Shown: positions 29,424 through 42,621 of the stretch, in pieces
Layout of the letters: every line of letters begins with the position of its first letter
Position numbering within the stretch: the stretch's first letter is position 1
Assembly (NCBI GenBank): GCA_949126835.1
Contig: OX421494.1
Location: 18,213,538 to 18,277,537, forward strand
DNA from: Anisus vortex
Lineage: Eukaryota; Mollusca; Gastropoda; Planorbidae
Direction of reading: 5' to 3'
Length of the DNA stretch: 64,000 bases
The notes under the pieces: model-generated
Database searches by the model: none
Told to the model about the DNA's origin: nothing
Seen by the model: the letters and a program-made list of their open reading frames with translations, nothing else
Program-made: the position numbers and the translations under genes

Positions 29424-32400
29424 AAGTCTGCAAGTGTGCTCAGTATGTCATGTTGTACGAGCTGACAAAATCAGCAAGTGTGCTCAGTATGACATTTTGT
29501 ACTAGCTGACAAAATCAGCAAGTTTGCTCAGTATGACATTTTGTACTAGCTGACAAAATCAGCAAGTGTGCTCAGTATGACATTTTGTACTAGCTGACAA
29601 AATCAGCAAGTGTGCTCAAAATGACAATGACATGATGTACTAGCTGACAAAATCTGCAAGTGTGCTCAAAATGACAATGACATGATGTACTAGCTGACAA
29701 AATCAGCAAGTGTGCTCAGTATGTCATGTTGTACGAGCTGACAAAATCAGCAAGTGTGCTCAGTATGACATTTTGTACTAGCTGACAAAATCAGCAAGTG
29801 TGCTCAGTATGACATTTTGTACTAGCTGACAAAATCAGCAAGTGTGCTCAAAATGACAATGACATGATGTACTAGCTGACAAAATCTGAAAGTGTGCTCA
29901 AAATGACAATGACATGATGTACTAGCTGACAAAATCAGCAAGTGTGCTCAGTATGTCATTTTGTACTAGCTGACAAAATCAGCAAGTGTGCTCAGTATGT
30001 CATTTTGTACGAGCTGACAAAATCAGCAAATGTGCTCAGTATGACATTTTGTACTAGCTGACAAAATCAGCAAGTGTGCTCAGTATGACATTTTGTACTA
30101 GCTGACAAAATCAGCAAGTGTGCTCAGTATGACATTTTGTAATAGCTGACAAAATCAGCAAGTGTGCTCAAAATGACAATGACATGATGTACTAGCTGAC
30201 AAAATCTGCAAGTGTGCTCAAAATGACAATGACATGATGTACTAGCTGACAAAATCAGCAAGTGTGCTCAGTATGTCATTTTGTACTAGCTGACAAAATC
30301 AGCAAGTGTGCTCAGTATGTCATTTTGTACTAGCTGACAAAATCAGCAAGTGTGCTCAGTATGTCATTTTGTACTAGCTGACAAAATCAGCAAGTGTGCT
30401 CAAAATGACAATGACATGATGTACTAGCTGACAAAATCAGCAAGTGTGCTCAGTATGACATTTTGTACTAGCTGACAAAATCAGCAAGTGTGCTCAGTAT
30501 GTCATGTTGTACTACTAGCTGACAAAATCAGCAAGTGTTCTCAGTATGTCATGTTGTACTACTAGCTGACAAAATCAGCAAGTGTGCTCAGTATGACATT
30601 TTGTACTACTAGCTGACAAAATCTGCAAGTGTGCTCAGTATGACATTTTGTACTAGCTGACAAAATCAGCAAGTGTGCTTAGTATGTCATGTTGTACTAC
30701 TAGCTGACAAAATCTGCAAGTGTTCTCAGTATGTGATGTTGTACTACTAGCTGACAAAATCAGCAAGTGTGCTCAGTATGACATTTTGTACTACTAGCTG
30801 ACAAAATCAGCAAGTGTGCTCAGTATGACATTTTGTACTACTAGCTGACAAAATCAGCAAGTGTGCTCAGTATGACATTTTGTACTAGCTGACAAAATCA
30901 GCAAGTGTGCTCAGTATGTCATGTTGTACTACTAGCTGACAAAATCAGCAAGTGTTCTCAGTATGTCATGTTGTACTACTAGCTGACAAAATCAGCAAGT
31001 GTGCTCAGTATGTCATGTTGTACTACTAGCTGACAAAATCTGCAAGTGTGCTCAGTATGTCATGATGTACTAGCTGACAAAATCAGCAAGTGTGCTCAGT
31101 ATGTCATGTTGTACTACTAGCTGACAAAATCTGCAAGTGTGCTCAGTATGTCATGTTGTACTAGCTGACAAAATCAGCAAGTGTGCTCAGTATGTCATGT
31201 TGTACTAGCTGACAAAATCAGCAAGTGTGCTCAGTATGTCATGTTGTACTAGCTGACAAAATCAGCAAGTGTGCTCAGTATGTCATGTTGTACTAGCTGA
31301 CAAAATCAGCAAGTGTGCTCAGTATGTCATGTTGTACTACTAGCTGACAAAATCAGCAAGTGTGCTCAGTATGTCATGTTGTACTAGCTGACAAAATCAG
31401 CAAGTGTGCTCAGTATGTCATGTTTTACTAGCTGACAAAATCAGCAAGTGTGCTCAGTATGTCATGTTGTACTAGCTGACAAAATCAGCAAGTGTGCTCA
31501 GTATGTCATGTTGTACTACTAGCTGACAAAATCAGCAAGTGTGCTCAGTATGACATGTTGTACTAGCTGACAAAATCAGCAAGTGTGCTCAGTATGTCAT
31601 GTTGTACTACTAGCTGACAAAATCAGCAAGTGTGCTCAGTATGTCATGTTGTACTAGCTGACAAAATCAGCAAGTGTGCTCAGTATGACATTTTGTACTA
31701 GCTGACAAAATCAGCAAGTGTGCTCAGTATGTCATGTTGTACTAGCTGACAAAATCTACAAGTGTGCTCAGTATGTCATGTTGTACTAGCTGACAAAATC
31801 TACAAGTGTGCTCAGTATGTCATGTTGTACTAGCTGACAGAATCTGCAAGTGTGCTCAGTATGACATTTTGTACTTGCTGACAAAATCAGCAAGTGTGCT
31901 CATTATGACATTTTGTACTAGTTGACAAAATCAGCAAGTGTGCTCAGTATGACATTTTGTACTAGCTGACAAAATCAGCAAGTGTGCTCAAAATGACAAT
32001 GACATGATGTACTAGCTGACAAAATCAGCAAGTGTGCTCAAAATGACAATGACATGATGTACTAGCTGACAAAATCTGCAAGTGTGCTCTGTATGTCATG
32101 TTGTACTACTAGCTGACAAAATCAGCAAGTGTGCTCAGTATGTCATTTTGTACTAGCTGACAAAATCAACAAGTGTGCTCAGTAAGACATTTTGTACTAG
32201 CTGTCAAAATCAGCAAGTGTGCTCAAAATGACAATGACATGATGTACTAGCTGACAAAATCAGCAAGTGTGCTCAGTATGTCATGTTGTACTACTAGCTG
32301 ACAAAATCTGCAAGTGTGCTCAGTATGACATGTTGTACTAGCTGACAAAATCAGCAAGTGTGCTCAGTATGTCATGTTGTACTACTAGCTGACAAAATCA

Positions 32401-33018
32401 GCAAGTGTGCTCAGTATGTCATTTTGTACTAGCTGACAAAATCAGCAAGTGTGCTCAGTAAGACATTTTGTACTAGCTGTCAAAATCAGCAAGTGTGCTC
32501 AAAATGACAATGACATGATGTACTAGCTGACAAAATCAGCAAGTGTGCTCAGTATGTCATGTTGTACTACTAGCTGACAAAATCTGCAAGTGTGCTCAGT
32601 ATGACATGATGTACTAGCTGACAAAATCAGCAAGTGTGCTCAGTATGTCATGTTGTACTACTAGCTGACAAAATCTGCAAGTGTGCTAAGTATGACATGT
32701 TGTACTAGCTGACAAAATCAGCAAGTGTGCTCAGTATGTCATGTTGTACTAGCGGACAAAATCAGCAAGTGTGCTCAGTATGACATGTTGTACTAGCTGA
32801 CAAAATCAGCAAGTGTGCTCAGTATGTCATGTTGTACTAGCGGACAAAATCAGCAAGTGTGCTCAGTATGACATGTTGTACTAGCTGACAAAATCAGCAA
32901 GTGTGCTCAGTATGTCATGTTGTACTAGCTGACAAAATCTGCAAGTGTGCTCAGTATGACATTTTGTACTAGCTGACAAAATCAGCAAGTGTGCTCAGTA
33001 TGTCATGTTGTCCTAGAG
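29424..33018 (+). repeat. 3.6-kb satellite, 44-50 bp units, about 80 copies
   Basis: The basic unit contains agctgacaaaatcagcaagt and gtgctcagtatgtcatgttg. Three length classes (44, 47 with an extra act, 50 with caaaatgacaatgacatgat) are arranged in recurring blocks. It lies between gene 2 and the CACNG-like gene. Confidence 0.96.
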
Positions 33019-33026
33019 GACAAAAT

Positions 33027-33119
33027 CAGAGGGCAGCGCAGGACCGAGACAAATGGCATACAATAGTTCAACAGTCAAAAAATGTTGCTCCAACGACCCT
33101 CACTCGGGTTTTGGGATAG
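33027..33119 (+). pseudogene. LINE C-terminus remnant
   Basis: Frame AAQDRDKWHTIVQQSKNVAP then TTLTRVLG and a stop resembles the end of RTE/Jockey-like non-LTR proteins. It directly abuts the satellite. Confidence 0.6.
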
Positions 33120-33299
33120 GTGAAGGTGAATGTGATGTACAAAATACAATACGGAGAAATGATGATGTGCTTCGTTAAATTAAATGAACACATGTTTAAA
33201 AAAACACAATTTAAGTGTACAAAATATGGTATAATCAATATTTTTCAAGATGTAGTCCACCAGACTGTTGATGGTCTGCAATGCAAAGCGGACGTACCG

Positions 33300-33540
33300 G
33301 TACCGGTGCAATACAAAAACAACACCCACACGCAGACACATGCATTCACAACACCCGGATCATTCCTTAAAGAAACCTGTTTAAGAAATAGTGGCATCCA
33401 GGCTTGGAATGGTGAATGGGTTGCCTGTAGCCTAACAATATGTAACATCTTTTAAAACACGAATCAAACCACAGATAAACGTAGGACGCAATAATCTTCT
33501 ACATACAAAGAGCTTTTGTAACATATAAAATAATAGTATT
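33300..33540 (+). pseudogene. LINE 3' end, truncated
   Basis: Decayed copy of the element end seen at 28030-28295: SGIQAWNGEWVAC, then acgtaggacgcaataatctt. Confidence 0.65.
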
Positions 33541-34139
33541 ATGTAGTTAATTTTTAAAAATGCGTATTAAGCATGGTCACCAAGAGGTATGCAATATGCC
33601 CGATAAAGGCTTACAATGTGCACTCTCTAAAAATGGAGTCTAGGGATGCTTTTTATATGTCGTCTTTTATTTACGGGTTTGGTTTAAACCTAATGTTCAC
33701 GGAAGAATGTACTGCTGAACCTTCCCACTCTTCGATTGAAGCAACCAGATACTAAAAGTCATTAAAAATAAGTTTTAATCAACAAAACGTTAATAGTTCA
33801 CATGTATATTAATTGCATGACCTCATTCTCTATACAATGTCCATATCGACAGAAACTCGTATAATACAATGTAACATTTATAAACTGTGCTGTATAATTG
33901 TTCTCACTATATGTCGGTTTTCCATTGCATGCAGTTTACAACGAAAATTATTGCAAACTAAAAAAAAAACATTGCACGAAATTCATGCCAGAATACGCTG
34001 AATAATTTCTGTTTTATTTGGTAAATGCACGCTAGACACACATGAAGACAAACTAGATCTAGCTATAAATATTCTAAAGTGGCAACACCTCCCACCCCTG
34101 CCTAAGAAAAAGCTCGACACTAACTGTTGCTGCAGTCTG

Positions 34140-34740
34140 CAGTTATGTGTGGATGCCTGTCTTATTTAATATGTCTTGATGGAACAATCTTTTATGGTGG
34201 AACCGACTGTCTTAATCGGAAAAGTATTTCGATATGACAAACTGTCTTTATAGGACACCTGTCTTGATGGGACAAATGTCTCGAAAGGACAAACTGTCTT
34301 GATAGAACAATCTTTTATGATGGAACAGACAGTCTTTTTTTTTTTTTAAACTGTGTCGATTTGACATACTGTCTCGATAGGACAAATTGTCTTGATAGAA
34401 TAAACGGTCTTGATTGGACAAATAGTTTCAATGGGCCGAACTTTCTCGATAGTAGGCTACACAGGGTTTGTGGAACAAACTATCTTATTTGGAAAACTAT
34501 CTCGATATGACAAACTGTCTTTATAGGACACCTGTCTTGATGGGACAACTGTCTCGATAGGACGAACTGTCTTGATAGAATAAACAGTCTTGATTGGACA
34601 AATCGTTTCAATGGGCCCTAACTTTCTCGATAGTACACAGTGTCTTGATAGAAAAAAGACAACCTGACATTGTGGGACAAGATGTCCCGATGGAACAAGC
34701 AGTCTTGATAAGTCAAGTCGTATAGAAAAAACAAACTGTA
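34140..34740 (+). repeat. Degenerate tandem repeat (about 18-21 bp)
   Basis: Many diverged copies of gacaaactgtcttgatag; old array. Confidence 0.75.
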
Positions 34741-34789
34741 TCTGTACATTTTCAATGAGTTTCCGATTGCATTAAATGTTTGTATTTTT

Positions 34790-35270
34790 CTGTTGCTAAC
34801 ATTGTGTCCTCTGTAAATATTTGTTTCCTCAAGTGTGCTTATAATTCAGTTTGCTCCCTTGATTAATACGCGCCCAGTATTGCGGAAACTTCCTCACAGT
34901 TCACTGAACAAATGAAGCAGACAGATCACTTCACGCAACGCTGGGTAGCCATCCTGGCAACGTCTCATTTACCCAGAATGTGAAATAAATCTGGCACGTA
35001 AAGGAAATGCAACTCCGAAAAAGAAAGTGAGGTGGGCAAGGCAGGAGTTATCATTCCTTGTCGTAGGCAAAATAAATAAATGGCAAGTTTTCCACATACA
35101 ATCACGAAACCAATTAATTACTTCTTTTCTGCTACAATAATCAGCAGCCCCCGACCTCACAAACCCTAGCCACCCGATTGCTCCGGAAACGGCTGTATGT
35201 GAATTAAACCGTAATTAATGCTTTGAATTCTTTGGATACACGCTTAAAAATGATGCAAGTTGATTCCAGC
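34790..35270. other. Unique, GC-richer non-coding block
   Basis: Stands out from AT-rich flanks, not repeated in the window, no sustained frame with splice sites. Confidence 0.35.
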
Positions 35271-35295
35271 ACGCTGTTTGACAATACAAAATAAT

Positions 35296-35905
35296 TATAC
35301 GGAGTGATTATACGGCGGATCCGCTGTATAAAGCTGAGCGTTATAACTTATACGGCGGATTTTTGCGTGAACTCTTGATCTATATTATACACACTGCTAT
35401 TGGCGCATGCGCATAATTGTTTCTCTGGCTCTATATGGTTACGGTTATTATTATTTTTTGTATTCATGTTCAAGGTTTCTTGGCCTAGTGGTTAGTAGTG
35501 TGTGCTGTCAACAGGAGTGACATCTTTTTTTTTATTTTTTTTTGTTTTTATTATTAATTCAATTATAGTAAAACGATATATTTTTGTGAATTTTGTGTAA
35601 GTAACCATTTGTCATTGTTTATAATTAATTCAAACAAAAAAGGTTATTTAGCCTATGTCTCTTAATCACAATTAGAAATTAATGTTTTGGTTAGGCCCGG
35701 TTAGGGTTAGGCTCAGTTCGGTTTAGGCTCAGTTAGGTTTTGGACTTAGCTAGGAATATGATCCTAAATAAAAGCCTATAGGCTATAGAATAGTATAGAT
35801 TAGTGGACCTATAAAGTCAAAAAGTTATAAGTCATAAGTATAGCCTTACGCTCACATGACACCGGATCCGCTGGGCATTATACGGCTGGTCAGCCGAATA
35901 ACACC
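35296..35905. mobile_element. Possible DNA transposon with inverted ends
   Basis: attatacggagtgattatac near the left and the inverse of ttattcggctgaccagccgt near the right, with ggatccgctg in both ends. The inversion is imperfect. Confidence 0.35.
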
Positions 35906-38085
35906 TCCCAAATTGTATGGTCAACATAAAAGAAAAAACAACTAGAATGAGTCTTGGAAATAACTTTGCTGTTTTTTTACTCGTTCGTTGCTGGACAGAG
36001 GTGAGCTCCCTTTAAATTGTTTATTTATAGCTTAGCGTTACTATTTGACAATGATATAGATCGGTGGTAAGTGGTAACTGATGGGAATTGGGAATACTGT
36101 ACAAAAGTCTAATCATTTGCATTTTTTGTTTCGTTTCTAGACGCACACCCCACCTTTATCCAGCGAATCAGGAAAATTGTGCAACTTTTTAGATAACAAC
36201 CAGCTAATCATCCAATGTTCAGTTCTATAAATTATTGTCTATTTAGAATTTAGACAATCATTTTATTAGTTAGCAAACTAATGTACGTATAAATTAGAAA
36301 GTGCCTATTCAAATATCGGCGCATGGGGCGATTGCCCCATCCTCCCACTCTAGCTACGCTTCTGGTCCTACGCTCTTTGACATTTAAAGTATTTTGTAAT
36401 GTCATTGTGTACTTTATTGTTCTAATCAAGAGTTTAATCATATTTGTATTTATTATGTACCATTGGCGTGAAAAAAATCAAATAATACCACAGAAATGCC
36501 ATTATGTCCCAATATACTATGTCCATTATCATAGGTCAAATTTCACCAGACAACGTCATTAATTTAAATTTGCTATCTGACACATATGATAGCCTCCTTT
36601 AGTTACAACAACCAATATTATATATACCGATATTTTTCATAATATTATTATAATGTGTGAATAACCGAGAACGAACTTATACTGTAATAGCTACTTGTTG
36701 GTAAAAACTACAAGATAAATATTGTAAAATGGCTATTAGACTGCATTAACAAAAGAACACTTTGTGTAGGTTTATAGAACAAATTTAATTATGTGATGGA
36801 TGGCTTGGCTATGTTTTATGTCATTAGGGTATTTGGTTATAATAAATTTACGCTTTATAAAGAAAAATTATTTTTAACTTATTTCCTTTTTCATTCGAGA
36901 ACCACAAATATCTGAAAGTAAGAGGACATAGTTGAATCATCTGTTGCTAATCTCTGTTGATGTACTGACCTAGTTTCACAAAATCTATTGTTTTTACCCA
37001 GTACATTTAATCAATTTGCACTATTGTCTTCTACTTCTAAACTCATGTCTTAATCTAACCTTGTTGAATTCTTGCAACCATGACACACTAGTGTTGTGTG
37101 ATATTTTGTCATGTTGAACTATTGCCTTATAGTTAATAAATCGTGATGCACTATTGTCTTGCTGTAGTTTACAGCCAGCTTGTATTTTGACAAACAAATG
37201 TTGAGCTATTGTTTTGTTTTTATATTTTAATTCACGTTGTACTATTGTCTTCTTGTATGTTATTTTTGTCCAATTGTACTCTTCCTAAACTAACGAGAAA
37301 TTCTCCCCTCACTTTACCTTCATCTTACTGCTGACTTCTGTTATCCATGACTTCTGTCCAGCTCCCCCCAAGGGGCAAGACAACTCTCCATTTATTATTT
37401 CCTCGATAATCTCCCAGAACATCGTGGGCCCTGGCACAGACGTTTTAGCCCGCCCCTCCCTGGTTACCACCCCCACCCCCACACACATACCCCAACCACG
37501 CTGGCTTTTGCTTCAAGAAAGTCCATTAGCTATTTCCCTATAGAGGACTGGAGAGTCAGTTTGTATCCAATATCATCAGATCTCTATGTTATGAGCTTTT
37601 GTATGGATCTATTTGTTTTCTGTCGCTTCGTTTTCCTTATTGCACAAAGCTCTTCCTGAAATGCGCGGTTATGATGACAACACATTAACCAGTTTAGCAT
37701 GACCGGCGTTGAGACCAATAAATAATAAGCTGCAAGTATTATTTATGTTTGCATGTTGAAAATATATTAATATAAACATAGAAAAACATAGATAAACATA
37801 GATCCAGTTACTTTTTGAGCACTTGGGAATTAGAACGAATAGATTAATATTTTGTCAAGGAATAAGGAAGAAGTCTTGACTCATGATAATGCATTAAGTT
37901 GTTAGTCAGTATAAGTAAAGTCGCCAGTGACACATTTTATAGCGCTGACTAGGCAGAATTTTACCAGTTTTCAATTACAATGTCAAGCCATGGGATCGTG
38001 TGGCCAATCAAAATATTTCACTTTTTTTTCCCAATGGGAAGTCAAGTACTGTATCGCAGGACCAGGTTAACAGTAATTCGGTTGT
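35906..38085. other. Intergenic, nothing firm
   Basis: AT-rich. Diverged repeats of cactattgtctt at 37000-37270 and a short MITE end (ctctagctacgcttctgg) near 36345. No gene seen. Confidence 0.5.
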
Positions 38086-38097
38086 TTAATTTTTTTT

Positions 38098-38940
38098 GAG
38101 ATTATCAGAACGCCTTTTGGGTCTAGAACCCGACGTTCTATAAAGTACTCCATAGTAGAACCGCGTTAACCAGTAGGCTAATTTAGTTGTTTTACTTGAA
38201 CTTGAAATGACCAGATGACCTTTGGGTCTAAAACCCAACGTTCTATAAAGTACTCCATCGCAGAACCAGATTAACCAGTATTTCGGCGTTTTACTTGAAC
38301 TTGAAATGACCAGAACACCTTTGGGTCTAATACCCAACTTTCTATAAAGTACTCCATCGCAGAACCAGATTAACCAGTATTTCGGCGTTTTACTTGAACT
38401 TGAAATGACCAGAACAACTTTGGGTCTAGAACCCAACGTTCTATAAAGTACTCCATCGCAGAACCAGATTAACCAGTATTTCGGCGTTTTACTTGAACTT
38501 GAAATGACCAGAACACCTTTGGGTCTAGAACCCAACGTTCTATAAAGTACTCCATCGCAGAACCAGATTAACCAGTATTTCGGCGTTTTACTTGAACTTG
38601 AAATGACCAGAACATCTTTGGATCTAGAACCCAACGTTCTATAAAGTACTGCATCGCAGAACCAGATTAACCAGTATTTCGGCATTTTTACTTGAACTTG
38701 AAATGACCAGAACACCTTTGGGTTTAGAATACTCTAGAACCCAACGTTCTATAAAGTACTCCATCGCAGAACCGGGTTAACCAGTATTTCGGTGTTTTAC
38801 TTGAAATGACCAGAACACCTTTGGGTCTAGAACCCAACGTTCTATAAAGTACTCCATCGCAGAACGAGATTAACCAGTATTTCAGTGTTTTACTTGAACT
38901 TGAGATGATCGGAACCATTTTGTGTCTAAAATCCGACGAC
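38098..38940 (-). repeat. 99-bp satellite, about 8.5 copies
   Basis: The unit contains ttctataaagtactccatcg and aaccagattaaccagtattt. The 99-bp length leaves one minus-strand frame open for 209 codons. It begins 170 bases past the CACNG-like stop. Probably not coding. Confidence 0.9.
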
Positions 38941-39035
38941 GTTCTATAAAGAGTCGTTGGGTTTGTGGGAATTCCATCGTCTGTGACTTCAGCGATTTAC
39001 CACAGCCTTCGGTTTGAACGCGTTGGAGTTACGAC

Positions 39036-39041
39036 TTTATT
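39036..39041 (-). terminator. Candidate polyadenylation signal AATAAA, CACNG-like gene
   Basis: AATAAA on the minus strand, 72 bases past the stop. If used, the 3' UTR ends before the 99-bp satellite. Confidence 0.45.
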
Positions 39042-39112
39042 GAAGAACTCACTCATCTGCATTGAAAAACACAGAAACAGGGGCCTATATGAACTCGTCT
39101 GACTTAGCCTAT

Positions 39113-39430
39113 CTAAGCCGTGACGCTCAAGTTATGAGCCCCGCTTAAGAACGGAAATTTCCGTTCTTTTCTCCTGTGCTCCGAATGACACAGAAACTGT
39201 TCATCGTCCCCTGGGACGGGGAGGAAGGAGTAGTCTCTGGCGTGCTTAGCGCCATCGGCGGCCATTTTGTCCTCGAGGCCAGGGATGATCCTCGCCATGT
39301 CCTCGAACTTGGAGTTCCGCTTCATGAACAGCGTGACAGTGACCACGGCCGCCATCTCGGAGGACAGAAAGCCGAGACCAGCCGTGAAAAATGACCAGCC
39401 GTAGGAGTAACTGAATTCGCCTTCGTTTTT
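39113..39430 (-). CDS. CACNG-like gene: TM4 and cytoplasmic tail
   Basis: Acceptor catattacag, phase 0 in, TAG at 39113-39115, 105 codons. It encodes FSYSYGWSFFTAGLGFLSSE, AAVVTVTLFMKRNSKFEDMA and a tail ending HNLSVTA. The tail does not carry the classical TTPV PDZ ligand of vertebrate TARPs. The exon is GC-rich against its surroundings. Confidence 0.93.
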   Translation of the reverse strand, partial: KNEGEFSYSYGWSFFTAGLGFLSSEMAAVVTVTLFMKRNSKFEDMARIIPGLEDKMAADGAKHARDYSFLPVPGDDEQFLCHSEHRRKERKFPFLSGAHNLSVTA

Positions 39431-42069
39431 CTGTAATATGAGAAAAAAAAAGTTAGACGAATTAAATCTACTTCAACCTTATTATTTTAAAATCTTACAA
39501 ACATAATTTCATTTAGTTAGTGTGTTTGTTAGCCATAACCTCGTAGACCGTTTGAATAATAGAACATTTGCAATCACGTGACAAAAAGCACGTTTTTTTT
39601 TTACTTTGTGAAGTGGTGAACTATGGCAGCCGTGTTAATATAGGCTTAAGAAGGTTTGATTTTTAAATATCATCATTTCAACAATATGAAGTAAAAATAT
39701 ATATAACACTGTCATGCGATGAAAATTAACATTCAAGTCTAAAATTTAAACCATTAAAAATCAATGGAATAGGATCTGTAAGTGCAGAATATTTAATTGA
39801 AGATGTCGATTATCGAAAGTTAGCATAACTTATTATCTAAAAGTAAAGCATAAGGCAGATTCTTTTACAAGAGCTATTAAACAACTATAAAAACCTTAAA
39901 TCTTGTTTACTTTGTGGACGGACTACTAAGGACAAGTATCACAGATAAATATCAAGATTTACGGAAAAAATTTTTTTTATATTTTCGGTGTAAAATAGAC
40001 ATGGTAAAGAACAATTTTGTTCCACCATGTCTCCATCATGGCTTCTATTTACATAGTTACGTGACCTAGAAACGTAAGCCACGCCTTTTGCTAATGCTCT
40101 ATAGGGACTAATGTTAAATAAAGTAAAGTATCCAGCGTTCACTTTCAATTTATATGGCCGCGGCATACTGGGGGATTGTGTGGCCAGCACAACGCACTGG
40201 CGCCTTTACTATACCCAAACTACAGTCAGGTACCCATCAGAGCTGGGTAGACTCAGGGACACCCTCCATACCCGGCAACAAAACCTAGCCTTCACCGGGA
40301 TTCGAACCCAGGACCTTCGGTACGCCAGCTGAACACGCTGCTGGCTCGGCCATCATGTCCCATAATGTTAAATACATTGACCCTACCAACTTCCAGCAAA
40401 ACATATTTGTTTATCATATCAGGTACGTTGCCGAATGCATCAATTTCATATCAATGGAACAATGCACAGACAGATTACAGACCGTATTGAAAGAAAAAGG
40501 TATTAAACGCGAGACGCAATGGCACATTGCAAGCTAAGCTTTCGGATGTTTTCTCGCCGCTGTTTCAACTGTGAAGTAACTTTTTGAAGTAAGTGCTGTT
40601 TCCACCAATAAGTAATGTTTACTTATTTACTGGCCTAATGTGCAAATGCCATGCAACTGACACATTAGTTTGAATCAGGGAATTAAATTTTTTTTACCGT
40701 ATATATGGTTGTATTGCGATTAAAAACACATCTTTGTATTGCGGCTCTTGGGTTGCTTTACAAGCCCTCATGTGGAACTTAGAGATATTATAGTTTGAAA
40801 TACGCTGCTTAAACACTAAATAAATGGTATGCATTGGTAGTGTACATATTACAATGCTAAAGTAAATCATATCTGAGTTACATTTCAAAGTTGTAGGTCG
40901 TTAAATCTGAAATTGCAGGCCAAAGTTAGTTGATGAAAAGTTGTAAGTTTTTAATTTCAAGTGGTGGGCCTAAGTGGTTAATTTAAGGTTGTAGGCTTAA
41001 GTCGCTATTTACAGTTGTAATTCGTTAATTCAAAGTTGTAATCCGTTAATTTAAATGTGTAGTTTCATGCTGCTAATTTAAAGTTGTAATTCGTTAATTC
41101 AAAATTAATTGTCAATTTAAAGTTGTAGGTTCAAGTTTCTAATATAAAGTTGTGATTTGTTAATTCGAAATTGTATGTTGTATACTTACACTGGTTGATA
41201 CCCTGTACCCAACTTCATCATTTATTGCAGAAATGTACAAAATCATTCCAACTGCCAGAGATAGGCCTGCAGTAAACAAAAGAAAAAACTGTTCAAATAC
41301 ATTATTTTTTAAAAAAATCCTATTTTTACACATTGCCGGTGAAGAACTAGTGCATCAATTTCCACCAATAACCTTTACCACCACGGCACACTATATGATT
41401 GTGTGGCCGCCAACACATTATCAATAGCTACCTTAAAACTTAAAGACACCCGCCAGTCACAGGGAAACCGTGACCACGGATGAGCGTAGGACGCCATAAA
41501 CTTCTTTATAGAAGTAGCGTCTGTAATGTAAAAGATACGATAAGATAAGAGGATTAAGGGCACTGATTCTGAGAGTTCTAAGTATCAAGCTCAAGAGTTA
41601 AATAACTAAATGAGTACAATCTTTGATCGAGGCTGGCGTCGATCGTGCAAGCGATTCTCGTGAGTCTGACTCTATCCCTATTTAATAGTGCCACGCTATA
41701 CCAGATAGTACGGATGTTGTTTTTATTGGCAATAAAAATGTAGAGTTTTTAAGTAAGATTGAGAGAGACATCATTGAACGATGTGCCAACACACTATCAG
41801 CGCTACATCACCATTAAGTTCATATTCATAGTGTGTATGTAAAGGAGGGGTTAAGACATATACATATAATTTCAGGAAAATGAAAGGAAAATTATAAGAG
41901 AGAAAAATGCGAGAGAACTTGAAGTAAGTGCTTTTCGATTATTTCTTGAAATTAATCCCAGTCAATTGACAAAGATGGTCGCTCTCTCTCTAAATATATA
42001 AATATATATGCATACACACACATGCACACAAGCACACATACGCACAAGCACACATACACACACACACAT

Positions 42070-42100
<31 letters not shown>

Positions 42101-42571
42101 CACATATATACAAGCTAATATATATATATACAAGCTAAATTCCCCAGCGTTGCCCGGGGGGAAATAAATCAGGCCTGTATAAGCTAAAATAAAAAATGTA
42201 TAATCTACAATGAACAGAAAGCTATAGATCTAATAATTAAAATGTTAGCAAGTCTTTTTTTTTTTTAAAAAAGCAAAATTGCCCGGTGTTGGCCGTGGAT
42301 TTTCAACCTTTTTTTTTTAAAGTAATAATAATTGAAATGCAAAATTTTTGGGGAAAAAAAAGGTATTGACTAACTGGAGAATCAAACCCGGGTCGACCGC
42401 AGGGCAGTCCGAAACGTTATCCACTCAGATAGCGAAGACACGTTTGCTAAGTGAAATTGCAAAGGTATAATATGAGGCAATAAGGTTGGGTGTCTTAAAA
42501 TATATAAACTAATTCGATTGGTTAAACACACACACACCTAGCTTTGTATATATATATATATATATATATAA

Positions 42572-42621
<50 letters not shown>

